Shown here: positions 58,066 through 64,000 of the stretch, piece after piece | How the letters are laid out: each line of letters starts with the position of its first letter | Numbering within the stretch: the stretch's first letter is position 1 | NCBI GenBank assembly: GCA_001799615.1 | Contig: MGTU01000013.1 | Location: 31,499-95,498 of the forward strand | Source: Elusimicrobia bacterium GWA2_61_42 | GTDB lineage: Bacteria > Elusimicrobiota > Elusimicrobia > Elusimicrobiales > UBA9959 | Direction: 5' to 3' | Length of the DNA stretch: 64,000 nt | Notes under the pieces: generated by a model | Seen by the model: only the letters and a program-made list of their open reading frames with translations | The model's database searches: none | Told to the model about the DNA's origin: nothing | Position numbers and translations under genes: made by a program

Positions 58066-59366
58066 ACTTCCAGCTCCCCGCCGTTCTTAAGCAGGCAGGC
58101 CCTTTTGCCAAAGGTTTTTGTGAATTTTTCCCCGTGTTCGGTGTTCACCGGGATTATATAGCGCGGGCGCTTGTTCTCCACCAGTTTGCGGATAGTGGAG
58201 AAATAAGCGTGGCCGGTGGACGGGATCTCGGTGGCCGCCAGGCCCTGGGCCTTGAACCAGGCCAGCGTCTCCGGCAGGCCGGCTTCTTCGGTATAGGTTT
58301 CCCAGCCGGAGTACACCAGCGCGGCGCCGCGGAGGTCTTTTATTTCCCCAGCCACCCATTCCTGCGCGTTGGCGCGCACGGGGATTATCAGGCGGTCCAG
58401 GTTGTCGCGCACCCAGTCCCAGCCGAACATCTTGGGGCGCATGCGTCTGAAAGTTTCGGCGTATTCGGTCAGCTGGTAAACCCGCTGCGTGGCGGTGTTG
58501 CGGATGATGCGCAAGTACTCGGTCTCCAGGCTGGGGATCTTCAGCTCCACGCCCTGCTTCTGCGCCAGCCCTTTTACCCGCTCCAGCAGCAGCGCGGTGT
58601 AGCCGTCCACCACCAGGTACCGCCGGGTATTCTTGGCTAAATAGGCCAGGCTGGTAAGCAGGCCGATATCCTGCCCGCCGCACAGGAAATACAGCGGGCC
58701 GTTGAGCTCCTTCACCATGTCTTCCACGTGGTCCATCACGTCCTGCTCGGTGGGGCCTTTCTCCACGTCGGCCTGGGTGCCCTCGGTGATCAGCGCGTCT
58801 ATGGGCCCCATGTCGGCGGCCAGGAACTGCTTGAAAGCGTTGGACTTATTGCCGTGCTCGCGGAAATCGCCGGTATAAATTATCCGTTTACCTTCCGACT
58901 CCACCAGGAAAGCGAAAGACTCGGCCGCCGTATGGTCCATGAGGAACGGGGTGATGACGAAGCGGCCTACGATAAATTTATGGTTCCTGCGGAAATAGTT
59001 GATGCCGACGGGCAGCTTCTTGCCGTCGCGCGGCATCTTGGTGGTGATGCGCACCACGTCTTCCATGATCTCCGACATGAAAACCTTTATGCCGGGGTTC
59101 AAAGGTTTGGCCAGCAGCGCGCCGTAATGGTCCGCGTGCGTGTGCGAGATGATCAGCGCCAGGATGGGGTGGGAGACTTTATTGTCGTAAAGGCCGGGGA
59201 TCTTAAGGACCGCCGCTTCCGGGCCGGCTTCCACGGGCAGACCGGTCGCGGCATCGGTTTTGGGGAGCGGCTGGCCGTAATCCAGCAATATCCTGGATTT
59301 GCCGGAAACCAGCTCTATGCAGTTCCCCCCTATTTCTTCGGCCCCGCGGTGTACGATTATTTTCAT
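58062..59366 (-). CDS. Metallo-beta-lactamase-fold hydrolase (beta-CASP/RNase J-like)
   Basis: 434 residues. The zinc site is SHTHADHYG (residues about 74-82), with DHTAAESFAFLVE and a later YTGDFREHG. The IGGNCIELVSGKSRILLDYG opening and C-terminal STGHAYFSTIRKLVEN (His motif) match the beta-CASP/RNase J-like group, which cleaves RNA; the middle does not match RNase J closely. It overlaps the glycosylase-like gene by four bases. Role in RNA or nucleotide metabolism is inferred. Confidence 0.85.
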   Translation of the reverse strand: MKIIVHRGAEEIGGNCIELVSGKSRILLDYGQPLPKTDAATGLPVEAGPEAAVLKIPGLYDNKVSHPILALIISHTHADHYGALLAKPLNPGIKVFMSEIMEDVVRITTKMPRDGKKLPVGINYFRRNHKFIVGRFVITPFLMDHTAAESFAFLVESEGKRIIYTGDFREHGNKSNAFKQFLAADMGPIDALITEGTQADVEKGPTEQDVMDHVEDMVKELNGPLYFLCGGQDIGLLTSLAYLAKNTRRYLVVDGYTALLLERVKGLAQKQGVELKIPSLETEYLRIIRNTATQRVYQLTEYAETFRRMRPKMFGWDWVRDNLDRLIIPVRANAQEWVAGEIKDLRGAALVYSGWETYTEEAGLPETLAWFKAQGLAATEIPSTGHAYFSTIRKLVENKRPRYIIPVNTEHGEKFTKTFGKRACLLKNGGELEV

Positions 59367-59372
59367 GGGAAA

Positions 59373-60932
59373 TTAATCCAGCCTCTTTATCCTGCCCACA
59401 GCCGGCGCTTTTAAAGGGCCGGCGGAGAAGGACTTTATCATGGCTTCGCGCACCTGCAGCATGGTGTCTTTTATGTCTTTGCCGCCGGCGAAGGCGTCGC
59501 CGCCGTTGCCGCCGAAGGCCAGGTAATTGTTGGTGGCCACCAGGAATTCCTGGCCGGGTTTTACCAGGCGGCCTTTATACTTCAGGCGGATCTCCGCGGG
59601 CCGGCCGGTTGGGCCGGGCTTGAATTCCACGGTCAGGCCCGAGATTTGGATGAAACTTTTGTCGTTGCGCAGGTTGTCGGCCATAAGCCGCAGGAGCTGG
59701 GCGCCGCTCAGGCGCATGGTGACGATGGTATTGTCGAAAGGCATGGCCCGGTAAAGGTCGCTGAGGCGCACGTCGCCTTTTTTTATTTCGGACCGGATGC
59801 CGCCGGTGTTCTGGAAAGCCAGCTGCGCCCCGGAGGCTTTACGGGTGGCATCGCTCATCCAGTTGCCGATGGCCGAATCCAGGCCGTTCGCCGCGAAAGC
59901 CAGGTCTTCGTCCACGCGGCCCACCACGCGGCCCATTTCGCGCTCCACGTCGGCGTTAAAGCCGGCTATGGTCTTGAGCACCAGGGGGTCCTCACCGGTC
60001 TGGTCTATCCAGAGGGGCAGCAGGGCTACCTTTATGCCGGCCAGCTTGCCGGTGGCGTCGTCGAAATTCAGTTCGGCGCGGCTTACATAAGAAAGGCCGT
60101 AGCCGCTTTCGGCCAGCCAGACGCCGGAGACGGGGTCGCGGTAGCCGTTGAGGAGGGCGGTGTGGTTATGGCCGCCCAGCACCAGGTCCACGCCCGGCGC
60201 GGCGCGGGCTATGGGCAGCGCGCCGGAGAAAGGCGGGGTGAAGGTCCAGGTAGTGACGTCCACGCGTTTAAGGCTGAGGTCGTAGCTGAGGCCGGTGTGG
60301 GTGAGCGCTATTACGGCGTCCGGGTTCTGTTTTTTAATTTCGGGCAGCCATTTAGCGGTTTCGGCGGCTTCGTCGCGGAAGTCCAGGTGTTTTACGTACT
60401 CGGGCAGGGTGTCGGTGGCGGTGTGGGTGTTGAGCAGGCCCAGCACGGCAATTTTTTTGCCGGCTTTCTCTATAAGGACGTAGGGCTTCAGGTAATTTAC
60501 GCCGGCGCCGTCGGCCTTGTTATAGACATTGGCGCCGACAAAAGGGAAAGCGGCGCTGGAGACCAAAACTTTCAGGGCGGGTTCGCTGTAATCGTAGTCG
60601 TGGTTGCCGGGGACGGCGGCGGCGTAGCCCATCTGGTTCATCAGCACCATGCTGGCCAGGCCGCGGGTGAGGATGCCTTCGGGGGTGCCCTGGAACATGT
60701 CGCCGGAGTCCAGCAGGAGATACGGGACGGTTTCTTTTTTGAGCAGGGCGGACAGCGCGGCAAAGCCGCCTATGGGGCGGGTGGAGTTGCCGTTATCCCA
60801 CTGGGCGGGGCGGGCCGAGTACCAGCCGTGCGCGTCGGAGGTGTGATAGACGGCCAGCGTAGCGGCGGCGGCCTGGCCGGCCAGGGCCAGGAGCAGCGGG
60901 AGGAAAGCGGCAATCCTTTTAAATTTGATCAC
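59373..60932 (-). CDS. Secreted 5'-nucleotidase/2',3'-cyclic phosphodiesterase family protein
   Basis: 519 residues from a GTG at 60930-60932; a longer in-frame start lies in front of the signal peptide and is less likely. Signal peptide AAFLPLLLALAGQAAA. Metallophosphoesterase blocks are YHTSDAHGW, LDSGDMFQGTPE, VPGNHDYDY, ALTHTG and VLGGHNHTA. The C-terminal substrate domain reads NTGGIRSEIKKGDVRLSDLY. It dephosphorylates extracellular nucleotides. A TACAAT box 8 bp before the GTG suggests a leaderless transcript. Confidence 0.9.
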   Translation of the reverse strand: MIKFKRIAAFLPLLLALAGQAAAATLAVYHTSDAHGWYSARPAQWDNGNSTRPIGGFAALSALLKKETVPYLLLDSGDMFQGTPEGILTRGLASMVLMNQMGYAAAVPGNHDYDYSEPALKVLVSSAAFPFVGANVYNKADGAGVNYLKPYVLIEKAGKKIAVLGLLNTHTATDTLPEYVKHLDFRDEAAETAKWLPEIKKQNPDAVIALTHTGLSYDLSLKRVDVTTWTFTPPFSGALPIARAAPGVDLVLGGHNHTALLNGYRDPVSGVWLAESGYGLSYVSRAELNFDDATGKLAGIKVALLPLWIDQTGEDPLVLKTIAGFNADVEREMGRVVGRVDEDLAFAANGLDSAIGNWMSDATRKASGAQLAFQNTGGIRSEIKKGDVRLSDLYRAMPFDNTIVTMRLSGAQLLRLMADNLRNDKSFIQISGLTVEFKPGPTGRPAEIRLKYKGRLVKPGQEFLVATNNYLAFGGNGGDAFAGGKDIKDTMLQVREAMIKSFSAGPLKAPAVGRIKRLD

Positions 60933-60952
60933 AGGTATATTGTAGAAAAAAG

Positions 60953-60976
60953 AAAACCCGGCCGGGGCCCGGGCTT
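60953..60976 (-). terminator. Rho-independent terminator after dut
   Basis: CCCGG/CCGGG stem, then TTTTCTTTTTT on the minus strand. Confidence 0.75.
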
Positions 60977-60983
60977 TCATTTC

Positions 60984-60998
60984 GGAGGTTGAACCTCC
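60984..60998. repeat. Palindrome GGAGGTTGAACCTCC at dut 3' end
   Basis: Seven-base arms with one central base, touching the dut stop codon. Same motif as at 14504-14524. Confidence 0.7.
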
Positions 60999-61441
60999 TA
61001 ATGTTTGCCGGTGCTGCCGAAGCCGCCTTCGCCGCGGGTGGTGACGGTGAGGTCGGCGGCCTCGGTGAAGGCGGCGTATTCGACTTTATTGAAGACCATC
61101 TGGGCGACTTTCTCGCCTTTTTTTACTTCATAGGGGGTCTTGGGGTCGAGGTTTATGAGGATGACGCCGACTTCGCCGCGGTAGGGGGCGTCCACGGTGC
61201 CGGGGGTGTTGAGGACGGTGAGGCCGTGCTTGAGGGCGAGGCCGCTCTTGGGGCGCACCTGGCCTTCGTAGCCGTGCGGGATGGCCATTTTGAGGCCGGT
61301 GGGGATGAGGACGCGCTCGCCGGGCTGCAAGGTATGGTTGATTGTCGAGTAAAGGTCGAGACCGGCGTCGCCTTCGTGGGCGTAGGCGGGCATTTTTACG
61401 TCGGCGTGAAGTTTCTGTACGGCTATTTCGAGTTTGCTCAT
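60998..61441 (-). CDS. dut: dUTP diphosphatase
   Basis: 147 residues, trimeric dUTPase type. All five motifs are visible: DAGLDLYS, RPKSGLA (variant of the usual R-S-G), GTVDAPYRGEVGVILINL, then the KVAQMVF region and the C-terminal RGEGGFGSTG. Keeps uracil out of DNA. GAGGA site before the ATG. It directly follows nrdG on the same strand (4 bp). Confidence 0.95.
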   Translation of the reverse strand: MSKLEIAVQKLHADVKMPAYAHEGDAGLDLYSTINHTLQPGERVLIPTGLKMAIPHGYEGQVRPKSGLALKHGLTVLNTPGTVDAPYRGEVGVILINLDPKTPYEVKKGEKVAQMVFNKVEYAAFTEAADLTVTTRGEGGFGSTGKH

Positions 61442-61445
61442 GTTT

Positions 61446-62171
61446 TTATCCTCTTACCTGGGTGTTGGGGAGATGTTTCAGGACTTCTTTGTGGATGTCC
61501 TGTAAAAGCTGGGGCGGGGTTTCGGGAAAGGTCTCGAGGCGCGGGTCCAGGAGGCCGTTCTTGCGGGGGATGAATTTCTGGACGTAGTATTTGTGGTCGG
61601 GGCTGCCGGTGGCGGAGATTATCAGCCGGGCGGCGGCGGCCATTTCTTCTATGGTGAGGAAAGAGATGGTGTTGTCGGCGCGGATGACGGGGGCGACGGT
61701 GGTGCGGTATTCGTAGACGGGGAACCTGGAGACGAGCTTGAGGCTTTCGAGCATATTGGCCTGTTGGCCGGGGACGCCGGCGGTGGCGGGCCAGAGGGGC
61801 TCGGGGCCTTTTACGTCCATGGCGACGTAGTCTACGAGGTCCAGGGCGAGGAGCTGGGCGAGGACTCCGGGGTTGCTGCCGTTGGTGTCGAGTTTTACGG
61901 CGAGGCGGCGGGCGCGGATTTCCTGGATGAAGGGGATGAGGTCGGGCTGGATGGTGGGTTCGCCGCCGCAGATGACTACGCCGGTGACCCATTCTTTTAC
62001 GGTTTCGAGGTAGTCGAGGAAGCCCTGGTCGCCGATATCTTTGGCGTTGGCGAGCAGCGGCGCGGCGTGGCAATGGGGGCAGAGGTAATTGCACCCGGGC
62101 GTAAAAGCGACGGCCGCCAGTCTGCCTGGATAGTCTATAAGGTTAAAACCCAATACGGCGCCTATTTTCAT
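61446..62171 (-). CDS. nrdG: Anaerobic ribonucleotide reductase activase, radical SAM
   Basis: 241 residues. Cluster motif CNYLCPHC (CX3CX2C, about residues 28-35) and GGEPTIQPDLIPFI identify a glycyl-radical activase. It installs the glycyl radical on NrdD. It lies 4 bp upstream of dut and is separated from nrdD by a 465 bp gap holding two structured repeats. A weak ribosome site precedes the ATG. Confidence 0.92.
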   Translation of the reverse strand: MKIGAVLGFNLIDYPGRLAAVAFTPGCNYLCPHCHAAPLLANAKDIGDQGFLDYLETVKEWVTGVVICGGEPTIQPDLIPFIQEIRARRLAVKLDTNGSNPGVLAQLLALDLVDYVAMDVKGPEPLWPATAGVPGQQANMLESLKLVSRFPVYEYRTTVAPVIRADNTISFLTIEEMAAAARLIISATGSPDHKYYVQKFIPRKNGLLDPRLETFPETPPQLLQDIHKEVLKHLPNTQVRG

Positions 62172-62200
62172 ATTTACTACAAAGAACTGCGGGTTCGTGT

Positions 62201-62387
62201 CTGCCTGCGGTTACTGCAACTCACGTCATAGATGCCCAGTCGGGTCAGCCGGGGGACCGGAACGCAAAACACGTTCGGCCACACCGTGGCCTCACTCGGT
62301 ATTCGCCCGCCGCGCTTATGCAAGCGGCGGGCTCAACGACGGTTTTGCTAACCCGGTCCCCCGCCCGACCCTCCAAACCGCAGGCAG
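62201..62387. repeat. Outer inverted repeat around structured copy 2
   Basis: CTGCCTGCGGTT at 62201-62212 and AACCGCAGGCAG at 62376-62387 pair exactly, extending the hairpin of copy 2. Confidence 0.65.
62239..62369 (+). repeat. Structured repeat, copy 2 (131 bp)
   Basis: Same length as copy 1. Outer stem GTCGGG...GGGGGACCGG pairs with CCGGTCCCCC...CCCGAC; then AAC-GCAAAAC and GTTTTGC-TAA as in copy 1. Hairpin A is identical (GGCCAC-ACC-GTGGCC). Hairpin B is CCCGCCGC with loop GCTTATGCAA and GCGGCGGG: new stem bases on both sides, pairing kept. Confidence 0.87.
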
Positions 62388-62412
62388 GCACTCCATTTAC
62401 ATAAAGCTGTTC

Positions 62413-62553
62413 CAGGCGGGCGACGGTGGGGCCGGGTTAGCAAAACCCTGCCGGAGCCCTGAGCTTGCGTAAGCGCGAAGGGCGAGGCGGGGAGTGGCGA
62501 GCACGGTGTGCGAGACCACGTTTTTGCGTTCCGGCCCCATTGGCGTCCGCCTG
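62413..62553 (-). repeat. Structured repeat, copy 3 (141 bp, inverted)
   Basis: Read on the minus strand: outer stem CAGGCGGACG...TGGGGCCGG, then AAC-GCAAAAA and GTTTTGC-TAA. Hairpin A is GCAC-ACC-GTGC with the same ACC loop. Hairpin B is GCCCT...AGGGC, enclosing GCTT-ACGC-AAGC. More divergent than copies 1 and 2 but the structure is preserved. Lies 43 bp from copy 2 in inverted orientation. Confidence 0.82.
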
Positions 62554-62592
62554 CCAGCCCTCACCTGCTTCTTTAAAGAGAACTTATAATAG

Positions 62593-62624
62593 CGGCGGCG
62601 CCCGAACGGGGCGCCGCCGTTTTT
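62593..62624 (+). terminator. Strong terminator-type hairpin, plus-strand T-run
   Basis: 11 bp perfect stem CGGCGGCGCCC/GGGCGCCGCCG with a five-base loop, followed on the plus strand by TTTTT. No plus-strand gene precedes it; nrdD ends on the minus strand just beyond. Confidence 0.75.
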
Positions 62625-62636
62625 ATGCCTATAACA

Positions 62637-64000
62637 CTATTTGGCTACGTAGGCGCCTTCCACCATTTTGAAGTACTCGACTTCTTTGCGGTGGACGGGC
62701 TTGCCGCGCTTGAACTCGAGTTCGTAGCGGTTCATGGTGCCGTTGTTCTTTACGAGCACGGTGGGGATGGGGTCCAGGGGGACGTTCCATTTGGCGGCTA
62801 CCATGCGGGCTTCCTGCTTGGTAAGGTCGTGGAATTCCACGGGGATCTCCATGCCCTTTTCCTTAAGAGCCTTGGTCAGGCTGGCTTTGGCTTCTTCGCA
62901 CATGGCGCAGCCTTCCTTGCCGAACACCATCACTTTCTTGGAGGCGTCCTTTTCGTGCAGCCAGTTCACGTTGGGCGTGTAGTCGGCGTAGTGGTGCGCC
63001 ACGGCTTCGCGGGCGCGGCTGATCTCCAGCTGGGAGTCGTTCCAGCCGCTGAGGTTGGAGAAGTAGCCCACTATCTTGGTCCTCTTGGTCATGTCGGCGC
63101 TGCCGCAGCGGCCGCACTTGTCCTTGAAGCCGAAGTAGTTGGTGTGGCAGTTATTGCAGTGGGTGAATTCCGGCGACACGGTGATCTGCGAGGCGCGCGT
63201 GTTGCGGTAGGTCTTCTCCACCAGCTGGGCGATGGACTCCGGCGGGATCTGGCTCTCGCCGCAGTACACGTGGATGATGGAGCCCGACTCGATCATGTCG
63301 TGGAACTTCGACTGCAGCTCGATGCGGTCGATGATGGAGACGTTGGCGCCGGGGTTCAGGTGCACGGAGTTGGTGTAGTAAGGGGCCTTCTTCAGGTCGC
63401 CCTTGATAACCTTCTTCGCTTCGGGGAAGCGGGCCATGTCGCCCTTGGCGAGCTTCTGCGTGGCCGATTCCGCCGGGGTCTCTTCCAGGGTGATCTTCAG
63501 GCCGTACAGCGCGCGCATGGCGTTGATGGTCTGGTGCATGTGGTCGATAACCTGCAGGCCGGTCTCGTAGGCGTCCTTGCTCTCGTGGAGTTCCTTACCG
63601 GTGAGGTACTGCACCACTTCGTTAAGACCGATCAGGCCCATGATGTAGGTGGCCTTTTCGAGGTTGACGTAGGGAGTGCCGTCGTCGGAGGGGATGCCCA
63701 GCGAGCGCAGCGGGGAGCCGTCGGTGTCCAGCAGGGTCTGCGTGTAGGCCTTCTTCTGCAGGTGGGCCTTCACGGCCAGGTCGATGGCTTTATCTATCTG
63801 CGCGAGCGTCCCTTTGAGGGTTTTGCCCTTGAAGGCGGCCTGCGGCAGGTTGATGGTGACGTTCTGGAAACCCGTGAAGCGGATGTTCTCGGGGTGCTTT
63901 AAAAGGAAGGGGTCCGTGACCTTTTCCTTGAGGCGGCAGCACTGGGCCAGCGTGGCGCCGGCGCCGTCGCGGTCGAACATGAAGTAGGTGGAGCCGTTCT
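62637..64000 (-). CDS. nrdD: Anaerobic ribonucleoside-triphosphate reductase with C-terminal redoxin domain (5' end cut)
   Basis: 454 residues visible, the N-terminal part lying beyond the right edge. Family blocks include YFMFDRDGAGATLAQCCRLKE, GLIGLNEVVQYLTGKELHES and a four-Cys zinc site (CNNCHTNYFG and CGRCGSADMT). The glycyl-radical loop is KIVGYFSNLSGW. After this end of normal NrdD come about 75 residues of glutaredoxin-like fold (VMVFGKEGCAMCEEAKASL, CXXC as CAMC), probably a built-in electron donor. It reduces NTPs to dNTPs anaerobically with NrdG. Confidence 0.93.
   Translation of the reverse strand, partial: NGSTYFMFDRDGAGATLAQCCRLKEKVTDPFLLKHPENIRFTGFQNVTINLPQAAFKGKTLKGTLAQIDKAIDLAVKAHLQKKAYTQTLLDTDGSPLRSLGIPSDDGTPYVNLEKATYIMGLIGLNEVVQYLTGKELHESKDAYETGLQVIDHMHQTINAMRALYGLKITLEETPAESATQKLAKGDMARFPEAKKVIKGDLKKAPYYTNSVHLNPGANVSIIDRIELQSKFHDMIESGSIIHVYCGESQIPPESIAQLVEKTYRNTRASQITVSPEFTHCNNCHTNYFGFKDKCGRCGSADMTKRTKIVGYFSNLSGWNDSQLEISRAREAVAHHYADYTPNVNWLHEKDASKKVMVFGKEGCAMCEEAKASLTKALKEKGMEIPVEFHDLTKQEARMVAAKWNVPLDPIPTVLVKNNGTMNRYELEFKRGKPVHRKEVEYFKMVEGAYVAK

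Larger units (their letters stand above)
62172..62636. other. 465 bp intergenic region between nrdD and nrdG with two structured repeats
   Basis: Holds copy 2 (62239-62369) and inverted copy 3 (62413-62553) of the structured repeat, an outer inverted repeat CTGCCTGCGGTT (62201-62212, complement at 62376-62387) and a strong hairpin at 62593-62624. No open frame of interest was seen. Most of this gap is folded sequence. Confidence 0.8.

Noticed and set aside
61438..62094. Arg/Pro-rich frame on the same strand as nrdG
   Set aside because: Frame-shifted shadow of nrdG; no conserved sequence.

Overview
This is a GC-rich bacterial chromosome segment, apparently from an anaerobe. Evidence for anaerobic life is a tungsten-type aldehyde:ferredoxin oxidoreductase (AOR), a TupABC tungstate importer next to pterin-cofactor genes, a class III (oxygen-sensitive) ribonucleotide reductase with its radical-SAM activase, and an EFR1-type flavodoxin/ferredoxin protein. 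Many small secreted proteins of unknown function, Rho-independent terminators and Shine-Dalgarno starts fit a Gram-negative anaerobe. My best guess is Elusimicrobiota or a similar lineage, but no rRNA is present and the assignment is weak. I recognised no tRNA, rRNA, CRISPR array or insertion sequence.

Layout. 1-12.7 kb: AOR (cut by the left edge), a secreted protein, a pseudouridine synthase, then a long minus-strand operon running from 11.8 kb down to 3.7 kb: SUOX-like secreted protein, tupA, tupB, tupC, moeA, moaA, moaC, [structured repeat], MOSC protein, mog, secreted protein. A LysR regulator lies upstream and diverges from a delta-1-pyrroline-5-carboxylate dehydrogenase gene (12.8-14.4 kb) across a perfect palindrome. 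14.5-31.7 kb: mostly single genes, including a MazG-like hydrolase, an ArsP-type permease, two SSB paralogues, a PLD-family protein, a SulP-STAS-cyclic-nucleotide-binding transporter, a class III nucleotidyl cyclase, a matrixin-like protease, a Nudix hydrolase and a TPR protein.

31.7-54.3 kb is an accessory/defence island. It holds two ORF6N proteins, a DUF1016-type nuclease, a decayed DUF3427 helicase plus a partial second copy, a RecA/DnaB-like ATPase ending at an in-frame amber codon, DUF429, NERD and DUF4365 proteins, and a tightly coupled three-gene operon (metallophosphoesterase, ORC/Cdc6-like ATPase, unknown protein). It also holds an EVE-like/HNH nuclease followed by hsdM-hsdS-hsdR and a D12-class adenine methylase, an interrupted DUF2075 helicase, a second MazG-like gene and a RelE/HigA-like toxin-antitoxin pair. 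The 38.5-46 kb part is visibly AT-richer than the rest, which suggests transfer. 54.4-64 kb returns to the chromosomal style: proline-rich TPR protein, Y-family polymerase, uracil-glycosylase-like protein, metallo-beta-lactamase, 5'-nucleotidase, dUTPase, nrdG and nrdD (cut by the right edge).

Two signals cut across these regions. First, a palindrome built on CCCGACA-N6-TGTCGGG sits at constant spacing upstream of a TATNCT -10 box at seven places, with one decayed copy. It precedes genes for SSB, Y-family polymerase, a RecA/DnaB-like ATPase, nucleases, ORF6N proteins and a toxin-antitoxin pair, and looks like the operator of an SOS-like regulon. Second, a 131-141 bp structured repeat occurs three times (5.4, 62.3 and 62.5 kb). 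Its stems change by compensating substitutions while its loops stay constant, and all copies lie inside gene clusters for oxygen-sensitive metabolism.
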